Below are positions 7,409-12,904 of a stretch of DNA of 24,705 nucleotides, piece by piece (the first letter of the stretch is position 1; each line of letters starts with the position of its first letter). The stretch is from Phytohabitans sp036906915 (GTDB lineage: Bacteria; Actinomycetota; Actinomycetes; Mycobacteriales; Micromonosporaceae). The notes under the pieces were generated by a model. It saw only the letters and a program-made list of their open reading frames with translations, searched no databases and was not told where the DNA came from. The position numbers and the translations under genes are program-made. The stretch covers positions 1-24,705 of the forward strand of contig NZ_JBAKHX010000099.1 in assembly GCF_036906915.1 (NCBI RefSeq), in the 5' to 3' direction.

Positions 7409-7491
7409 CCGTTCTGTGTAGCCGATCCGCCACGGGTCGGCGACTGGTTTCACGGGTAGCTACTCTCGCAGATGGAGGGGAGGAGTCAGAA
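7409..7491. promoter_or_regulatory. Divergent promoter region between the repeats and the membrane-protein gene
   Basis: Toward the acetyltransferase, TACACA lies six bases before the outer ATGACCGAG (7408), a weak match to a leaderless -10. Toward the membrane-protein gene, TACTCT at about 7461-7466 is a possible -10. The Shine-Dalgarno AGGGGAGGAG precedes the GTG at 7492. No inverted repeat stands out. Confidence 0.35.
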
Positions 7492-8025
7492 GTGACGGAC
7501 CAGACGCAGCCGTGGGCCGAGCGCACGGTCGACATGCCGCCGCAGACGGTGGAGATGCGCCCGCAGACGCACCCATACCAGCGGGGTGTCGCGCAGGTCA
7601 CGCCCCGGACCAGCCAGCCCGCCGCGCCACACGAGCCAACCGGCACCGGCTGGCCAGAGCCAGAGCCGGAGCCGTACGCGCCGCAAGGGTTCAACACGCG
7701 GCAGCTCAAGCGCGGCGGCGAGTGGAGCGTGCTCGGCGGTCTGTGGGCGTTCGTGTGTTGGGGCATCTGGGCCATCTCCACGCGCGGTGACCTGCTCAGC
7801 CCGGTGGTGACCTTCGTGCTGACGCTGTGCGTCGCGGTCGGCCTCTTCGCGCTGGCCCGCACGGTCGGCCGGCTGGTGCTGGAGCGGCAGTTCGGCCGGG
7901 TGCGGCGCAGCGCCCGCGGTGCCCACCTGCTCACCGGCTTGTTCCTGACCGGCGTAGGCTTCGCCTACCTGCGCCAGACCGAATGGGTCATGGACGCCTG
8001 GAACTGGGTTCGAGGGCTCTTCTAA
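7492..8025 (+). CDS. Small proline-rich membrane protein, function unknown
   Basis: 177 aa from the GTG at 7492, chosen because a strong Shine-Dalgarno (GGGGAGGAG) lies six bases upstream. The same frame stays open far upstream, but that part is antisense to the acetyltransferase and runs through the repeats. Residues 1-75 are hydrophilic with repeated PPQT/RPQT and EPEPEPY segments, probably disordered and cytoplasmic. Three hydrophobic helices follow at about 78-96, 101-124 and 143-160, with basic residues between the second and third (RRSARG). I do not recognise the family. The DUF6886-like gene starts one base after its stop, so the two are probably cotranscribed. Confidence 0.75.
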   Translation: MTDQTQPWAERTVDMPPQTVEMRPQTHPYQRGVAQVTPRTSQPAAPHEPTGTGWPEPEPEPYAPQGFNTRQLKRGGEWSVLGGLWAFVCWGIWAISTRGDLLSPVVTFVLTLCVAVGLFALARTVGRLVLERQFGRVRRSARGAHLLTGLFLTGVGFAYLRQTEWVMDAWNWVRGLF

Positions 8026-8026
8026 G

Positions 8027-8563
8027 GTGCGGCCGGGGCCGGGCGAGGTCCTGCACTTCTCCGAAGACTCGACCATCGAGCGGTTCGCGCCGCACGTCGC
8101 CGCTACCGCAGCGCAGTCGGAGGCGTACGTCTGGGCGGTAGGCGCCGAGCGCTGCCCCGACTACTGGTTCCCCCGGCAGTGCCCGCGAGCGATGGCCTGG
8201 GTCACCCTAACGACGACCGTCGCCGACCGCGAACGGATCATCGGCGCCGGGTCCGGCACACGCGTCCATGCCATCGAGTACAGCTGGTTGCCGGCCTTGC
8301 GATCGGTGCGCCTTTACGCGTATCGGCTGCCGGCGGCGCAGTTTCGGCCGATCGGTTCGCCGGTGTCGCACGCCCTGGTGACGACCGAGCCGGTGACGCC
8401 GCTGGGCCCGCCCGAGCCGGTCGGCGACCTGTTGGCGCTCCACGAGGAGGCTGGCATCCAGTTACGCGTTCTTGACAATCTGTGGCCGTTCTGGGATTGC
8501 GTGATCATAAGCACGCTCGGTTTCAGCGGGATTCGTCTGCGTAACGCGAAGCCTCGTATGTGA
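8027..8563 (+). CDS. DUF6886-like protein
   Basis: 178-aa protein starting with GTG one base after the preceding stop; GAGGG lies about 10 bases upstream. It has the family pattern LHFSED near the N-terminus, VWAV-AE then YWFPRQCPR, RVHAIEYSWL, LYAYRL, and GIQLRVLDNLWP then LGFSGIRLRNA at the C-terminus. I recall this as DUF6886, a family of unknown function; the opening LHFSED recalls ADP-ribosylating folds, but that is only a thought. The final 30 codons are less GC-rich than the rest. It ends 131 bases before the P450 gene. Confidence 0.75.
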   Translation: MRPGPGEVLHFSEDSTIERFAPHVAATAAQSEAYVWAVGAERCPDYWFPRQCPRAMAWVTLTTTVADRERIIGAGSGTRVHAIEYSWLPALRSVRLYAYRLPAAQFRPIGSPVSHALVTTEPVTPLGPPEPVGDLLALHEEAGIQLRVLDNLWPFWDCVIISTLGFSGIRLRNAKPRM

Positions 8564-8632
8564 CCCTTCGCATCTTTCCAAGTGCAATTTGTCTGTTGTT
8601 GGGCCTGCCGATCAATCAGCTTGGGGGTGCAG

Positions 8633-8647
8633 CGCGAATTGATCGCG
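8633..8647. promoter_or_regulatory. Inverted repeat CGCGA-N5-TCGCG upstream of the P450 gene
   Basis: Five-base arms CGCGA and TCGCG flank ATTGA in the AT-richer stretch before the diterpenoid cassette. It is a possible operator half-site pair; alone it is weak. Confidence 0.3.
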
Positions 8648-8662
8648 ATGGGTAACAGTTGA

Positions 8663-8679
8663 TGTTCACACAGTGAACA
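8663..8679. promoter_or_regulatory. Perfect inverted repeat TGTTCAC-ACA-GTGAACA, likely operator
   Basis: Seven-base perfect arms around a three-base spacer, ending 15 bases before the P450 ATG and touching its Shine-Dalgarno AGGGGGG. The size and symmetry fit a dimeric repressor (TetR, GntR or MarR type). No such regulator gene is in the window. It is the best candidate for a control site of the diterpenoid operon. Confidence 0.55.
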
Positions 8680-8694
8680 GGGGGGCATACCGTC

Positions 8695-10071
8695 ATGTCT
8701 TCTGGCGTAGTCGCGCAACGGGGCAAGGCGCGCCGGATACCTATTCACCGCACCCTTCCGCGGTTCGTCACCAACCCGTACGCCGTGCTCGACGAGGTGG
8801 GCCGGGAGGCGGGCGGCGAAGTGGTGCGCCTCGAGCTCGGCCTGTTCCGCCCGTACCTGCTGACCCACCCGGACCACGTGCAGCGCGTCCTGCGCGACAA
8901 CTCCGACAACTACATTCGCGGCGGCCGGTTCTGGCGGCCACTGCGGCACCTGTTCGGAGACGGGATCCTCGGCGAGGACGGCAACGGCTGGGAGCACAGC
9001 CGCAAGACCCTCCAGCCGAGCTTCACCCGCAAATACCTGGACTCCCTGCTCGTCCGGATCGGGGAGGCGGTCCACGCGGCGGTCGAGGAGCTGGATGGGG
9101 CGGCACTCTCCGGCGTACCGCTGGATGTCGGCGAGGAGATGCGGCGGATCGTCTCCCGGACCGCGGTTGAGGTGCTGTTCGCAGATCAGATCTCGGCCGC
9201 GGACGCGCGGCGGGTCGTGGAAGCGGTGGACACCATCGGCACCTCCGTGGTGCTGCGGATGTCTCTCGGAGTCGCCGCCAAGTCGGTCCCGGTACCCGGC
9301 GACAGAGCCTATTGGCGTGCGGTCCGCACGGTCGACGAGGTGATGGTGCCGCTCGTGCGCCAGGCGCAACGAGGGCCGACCGACGGCACCGACATCCTCG
9401 CGATCCTCTCCCGGGCACGAGGCGAGGACGGCGGCGAGCTGACCGACGCGCAGGTCCGCGACGACATCGTGGCCATGTTCGTCACGGCGAACGAGACAAC
9501 CTCGGTGATGCTGACCTGGCTGTGGCCGGTGCTCCAGGCGCATCCGGAGGTGGCGCAGCGCCTCTACGACGAGGTCGACCGCGTGGTGGGCGGGCGACCG
9601 ATCCAGCACGCCGAGGTGGCCGAGCTGAACTACACCCAGGCGGTTCTGGACGAGTTACTCCGGCTGTACCCGGCGGCCTGGATCTTCACCCGGCTGGTGC
9701 GGCGCGCTGATGTCGTGGGCGGCGTCCCGATCAAGGGCGGGTCGACGGTGCTCCTGAGCCCGTACATCACGCACAAGCTGCCGCAGTTCTGGGACCGCGC
9801 CGGCGACTTCGACCCCGAACGCTTCCTCGCCAGTCGCCGGGCCCGGCTGCACAGGTATGCCTACTTCCCCTTCGGTGGCGGCCCGCACCAGTGCATCGGC
9901 AAGTACTTCTACCAGCTCAAGGCTCAGGTGATCGTGGCGACCATCCTGAGCCGGTACCGGCCGACGCTGGACGGCGGCGGGATTCCGAGGCCGGCGGTCG
10001 CCGCCTCGCTGCGGCCCGGCCGCCGGATCGAGATGACGCTGTCGCCGGTGGAGCGCCGGCTGGCCGCCTGA
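8695..10071 (+). CDS. Cytochrome P450 of the diterpenoid cassette
   Basis: 458-aa soluble haem monooxygenase. The C-helix WxxxR is Trp99-Arg103, the I-helix motif is TANETT at 264-269 (canonical AGxETT, so two positions vary), the K-helix ExxR is Glu320-Arg323, and the haem loop is FGGGPHQCIG with Cys400 as the thiolate ligand. The likely role is oxidation of the diterpene made by the two following genes; Salinispora arenicola has a characterised diterpene operon of similar make-up in which a P450 oxidises the hydrocarbon to an alcohol. Redox partners are not encoded nearby. The stop overlaps the next start as TGATG, so translation is coupled to the terpene synthase. AGGGGGG supplies the ribosome site. 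An inverted repeat just upstream may be an operator. Confidence 0.93.
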   Translation: MSSGVVAQRGKARRIPIHRTLPRFVTNPYAVLDEVGREAGGEVVRLELGLFRPYLLTHPDHVQRVLRDNSDNYIRGGRFWRPLRHLFGDGILGEDGNGWEHSRKTLQPSFTRKYLDSLLVRIGEAVHAAVEELDGAALSGVPLDVGEEMRRIVSRTAVEVLFADQISAADARRVVEAVDTIGTSVVLRMSLGVAAKSVPVPGDRAYWRAVRTVDEVMVPLVRQAQRGPTDGTDILAILSRARGEDGGELTDAQVRDDIVAMFVTANETTSVMLTWLWPVLQAHPEVAQRLYDEVDRVVGGRPIQHAEVAELNYTQAVLDELLRLYPAAWIFTRLVRRADVVGGVPIKGGSTVLLSPYITHKLPQFWDRAGDFDPERFLASRRARLHRYAYFPFGGGPHQCIGKYFYQLKAQVIVATILSRYRPTLDGGGIPRPAVAASLRPGRRIEMTLSPVERRLAA

Positions 10072-10952
10072 TGGAGGCGGAGATCGCGGCACCGCCCCTG
10101 GCGGTCGAGAGTGGGCGGATCTGCGCCGTAGCGGGCCAGACGCAGCGCCAGATGCGGTCCTGGGCGGCCGCCTACCCCGGCCTGTACTCGGCGAAGGCGT
10201 TCGACCCGGCGCTGTACAGCACCCTCGCCCTGGCGACGGCGTTCAGCGGCCCGTGGCTGGACGCCAGCCACCAGCGGATGGCCAACCGGGTGACGCTGTG
10301 GTGCTTCGGGCTCGACTGGCTGGTCGACTACGTCGCGACCTCACCGGGCGAGGCGCGCGGAGTCGCCTACCGGTGCCTGGCCGTCGCCGGCGGAGCGGCA
10401 CCTCCGGAGGGCGACGAGCTCACCGCCTTCCTGGCCGACATCCGCGACGAGCTGGCGACGGCCGAGGCGCACGGCGTCCTCGGTGAGGTGTGGCGCGACG
10501 AGCTGCGCCGGATGCTCGCCGCGATGGTCCGCGAGTGCGAGTGGAAGGCCGGATCGGCGGCCATGCCGACGTTCGAGGAGTACCTCGGCAACGCGGACAA
10601 CCTGGGCTTCTCGTTCGTGTTCGCGGCGCACTGGGCGGCCACCGAGCCGGTGCCGGCGCCTGAGGACATCATCGCGACACGTGCGGCGAGTTGGGCGGTC
10701 CAGCGGGTGATCCGCCTCCTCAACGACCTCGCGACGTACGAGCGGGACGTGAGCTGGGGTGACCTCAACGCGCTGATGCTCGGCGTCGACCGGGCAGAGG
10801 TCGGCGAGCGGGTGACCGCCCTCGCCGGCGCGGCACGCGATCTGATCCGGCCACTGCGCGGCGGGCAGCCGCGAGTCGCCGGCTACCTGGAGCGGCAGAT
10901 GGAGTTCTGCATGGGCTTCTACGGCGTCACCGACTACTGGGGCAGCCTGTGA
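10071..10952 (+). CDS. Class I terpene synthase (diterpene synthase, labdane-related)
   Basis: 293-aa all-helical terpenoid cyclase expected to ionise a prenyl diphosphate, probably the copalyl-type diphosphate made by the following class II enzyme. The first metal site is Asp82-Trp-Leu-Val-Asp86 (LDWLVDY), so the second Asp of DDxxD is Trp. The second site is Asn218-Asp-Leu-Ala-Thr222-Tyr-Glu-Arg-Asp226, an NSE triad with Asp in the last position. The usual diphosphate-sensor Arg upstream (YLxMR in many bacterial enzymes) is not evident; the segment is EYLGNADNLGF. These deviations may be normal for the labdane-related bacterial group. The start ATG shares a base with the P450 stop. The stop TGA overlaps GTGACCGAG, where the 245-bp repeat begins. 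Confidence 0.85.
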   Translation: MEAEIAAPPLAVESGRICAVAGQTQRQMRSWAAAYPGLYSAKAFDPALYSTLALATAFSGPWLDASHQRMANRVTLWCFGLDWLVDYVATSPGEARGVAYRCLAVAGGAAPPEGDELTAFLADIRDELATAEAHGVLGEVWRDELRRMLAAMVRECEWKAGSAAMPTFEEYLGNADNLGFSFVFAAHWAATEPVPAPEDIIATRAASWAVQRVIRLLNDLATYERDVSWGDLNALMLGVDRAEVGERVTALAGAARDLIRPLRGGQPRVAGYLERQMEFCMGFYGVTDYWGSL

Positions 10953-11193
10953 CCGAGCTAGCTGGCGCTCGCTGCGCTCGCGCGGGTCATGCGCCCTTCA
11001 TGCCTCCCTGTAGCCGCCAGTCGCTACGGTCGCTGCGATGCTGGCCCGCGCTGCGCGCGGGCGGTTCGGGCGCTGTAAGCCTCCCTGTAGCCGCCAGTCG
11101 CTTCGGTCGCTGCGCTCCCTGCGCTTTGTGGCGGCTGCGGGCGGCGCGCCCTCACGGCTCCCTGCGCTTGGTGGCGGCTGCGGGAGGCGGCGC
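10949..11193 (+). repeat. Start-codon repeat, long unit (245 bp), copy 2
   Basis: It begins GTGACCGAGCTAGCTGGCG inside the stop of the terpene synthase and ends GGGAGGCGGCGC directly before ATGACCGAG, the start of the class II cyclase. TGACCGAG is therefore present at both ends. Internal layout matches copy 1: two modules with arms based on AGCCGCCA and TGGCGGCT and repeated GTCGCT words. It has the opposite orientation in the window to copy 1, simply following the orientation of the gene it precedes. Confidence 0.85.
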
Positions 11194-11197
11194 ATGA
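10949..11197 (+). CDS. 82-codon frame carried by long repeat copy 2
   Basis: GTG start overlapping the terpene synthase stop as GTGA, and TGA stop overlapping the class II cyclase start as ATGA, so it could relay ribosomes between the two synthase genes. The peptide begins VTELAGARCARAGH, contains CSRQSLRSL, WPALRAGGSGA and RLRAARPH and ends VAAAGGGA. Residues 9-18 are in another frame relative to copy 1 because of a one-base loss followed by a one-base gain, after which both agree again. A functional product is unproven. Confidence 0.25.
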   Translation: MTELAGARCARAGHAPFMPPCSRQSLRSLRCWPALRAGGSGAVSLPVAASRFGRCAPCALWRLRAARPHGSLRLVAAAGGGA

Positions 11198-12852
11198 CCG
11201 AGGACGGTGTCGATGTCGAGGCAGCGGCCCGGGAGCTGGTCATCGACCTCATGGTGGAGCCGCGCGGCCAGGTGTCGCCGTCGGTGTACGAGACGGGCCG
11301 GGTGGTGACCCACGCGCCCTGGCTGGTGGGCCACGCGGCCCGCCTGCGGTACCTTTCGACGGCGCAGCGACCGGACGGTGGCTGGGGCGGCCCCGACGGG
11401 TACGCGCTCGCGCCGACCCTCAGCGCCGTCGAGGCGTTGCTGGCGACGCTGCGCCGGTACGACGCGGGAGCCGAGCGGGTGGTGCCGCCGGACCGGCTGC
11501 TCAAGGCCGCCGACCGCGGGCTCGCCATGCTCGCCGGCCGCGCGTGGGGACAGGGCGCGCTGTCCACTCCGGACATGCCGGCGGTCGACCTGATCGTCCC
11601 GGCACTGACCGTCGCGGTCAACCGCCACCTCGACCGGCTCGCAGCCGAGCCGCTCGAAGGGCTCGACCAGTGGACGGGCCGCCGGCTCGCGCTTCCGTCC
11701 GGAATGGACTACCGGCGGCTCGACGCCGTGCGGGCACTGCTGCGGGGCGGCGGCCAGGTGCCGACGAAGCTGCTGCACGCCCTGGAGGTGGCCGCCGACC
11801 TCGCGTCCGGGGCGCCGGGGATCAGCCCGCTGCCCTTCGGCACCATCGGCGCCTCGCCGGCCGCCACCGCCGCCTGGCTCGGCACCGCCCAGCCACCCGA
11901 CCCGTACGACCCCGCCCGGCGGTACCTGGAGAGCGTCGCCCGGCAGCAGCGGGGTCCGGTGCCGTGTGCCGCCCCGATCACGGTCTTCGAGCGGGCGTGG
12001 GCGCTGGGGTGGCTCGCGCAGGCCGGGGTGCCGATGACCGTGCCGGACGCGTTGCTGCTCAGCCTGCGTGCGGCCACCCGCCCCGGTGGCACGCCGGCCG
12101 GGCCGGGGCTGCCGTCCGATGCGGACACGACGTCGGTGGCGCTGTACGCGCTCGGCCTGCTGGGTGTCCCGTACGAGCCGCGCAGCCTGTGGGCGTACGA
12201 GACCGACAGCCATTTCTGCACGTGGCAGGGGGAGGACGGGGAATCGGTCACGGTCAACGCGCACGTGCTGGAGGCGTTCGGGCAGCATCTCGCGACGGGT
12301 GGCGGGGGAGCCGGCCAACGGTATGTGACGGCGATGAGCAAGGTGACCCTCTGGCTTTGTGAGCGGCAGCTGCCCGACGGCCGCTGGTTCGACCGGTGGC
12401 ACGCTTCGCCGTACTACGCGACCGCCTGCTGCACGCTGGCGCTGGACCGTTTCGGTGCCGGGCACGCGGCCGCAGGTGCCGTGGACCGGGCCGTCAAATG
12501 GGTGTTGGGCACTCAGCGCGCCGATGGGTCCTGGGGGAGCCGGAACGGTACGGCAGAGGAAACCGCGTACGCCATGCGAATTTTGCTTACCCGATTCGCC
12601 GCACCCGTTGATCATGCTGTGCGGCGTGGCTATTCGTATCTGCGCTGGTCCATTCGTGCGCACCCCGGGCACCGGTTGACCGATCCGCCACAGTGGCACG
12701 ACAAGGATCTCTATTTACCGATACTTATCGTCCGATCAGCGGTGCTCGCGGCGCTTTACCAGGCGCAACGCCGTCTCGGTGGCGATGCGGTGCGAAAAAT
12801 GTCCGATGTGGACAACGGCGAAGGCTTGAGAGGCGCCAGCGCGCGTTGCTAA
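11194..12852 (+). CDS. Class II diterpene cyclase (copalyl diphosphate synthase-like)
   Basis: 552-aa protein of the squalene-hopene/labdane cyclase superfamily, expected to protonate and cyclise geranylgeranyl diphosphate to a bicyclic diphosphate for the class I enzyme. The acid motif is Asp309-Ala-Asp311-Thr312 in LPSDADTTSVALYALG. The canonical motif is DXDD, whose middle Asp (here Asp311) is the proton donor; the third Asp is Thr. QW-type repeats are QRPDGGWGG near 58, QLPDGRWF near 392 and QRADGSWGS near 441. The start at 11194, with GGGAGG seven bases upstream, is provided by the repeat. Before insertion the gene probably began at a GTG overlapping the class I stop. The last 90 codons use more A/T-ending codons than the rest. 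The conservon starts 52 bases later. Confidence 0.88.
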   Translation: MTEDGVDVEAAARELVIDLMVEPRGQVSPSVYETGRVVTHAPWLVGHAARLRYLSTAQRPDGGWGGPDGYALAPTLSAVEALLATLRRYDAGAERVVPPDRLLKAADRGLAMLAGRAWGQGALSTPDMPAVDLIVPALTVAVNRHLDRLAAEPLEGLDQWTGRRLALPSGMDYRRLDAVRALLRGGGQVPTKLLHALEVAADLASGAPGISPLPFGTIGASPAATAAWLGTAQPPDPYDPARRYLESVARQQRGPVPCAAPITVFERAWALGWLAQAGVPMTVPDALLLSLRAATRPGGTPAGPGLPSDADTTSVALYALGLLGVPYEPRSLWAYETDSHFCTWQGEDGESVTVNAHVLEAFGQHLATGGGGAGQRYVTAMSKVTLWLCERQLPDGRWFDRWHASPYYATACCTLALDRFGAGHAAAGAVDRAVKWVLGTQRADGSWGSRNGTAEETAYAMRILLTRFAAPVDHAVRRGYSYLRWSIRAHPGHRLTDPPQWHDKDLYLPILIVRSAVLAALYQAQRRLGGDAVRKMSDVDNGEGLRGASARC

Positions 12853-12904
12853 TGTGCGCGGGGTTGTCGAAAGCCTGCCCTTCACCCTCGTTGGGACCGA
12901 TGCG

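Noticed and set aside
5845..8025. A 726-codon plus-strand open frame crossing the acetyltransferase and the repeats
   Set aside because: The first 549 codons are antisense to the acetyltransferase and the repeat cluster and have shadow-frame composition. Only the end from GTG 7492, with its strong ribosome site, is a gene.
7039..11193. Composite transposon bounded by the inverted repeat copies
   Set aside because: No transposase or integrase lies inside or next to the copies, and the opposite orientation is explained by each copy following the gene it precedes.
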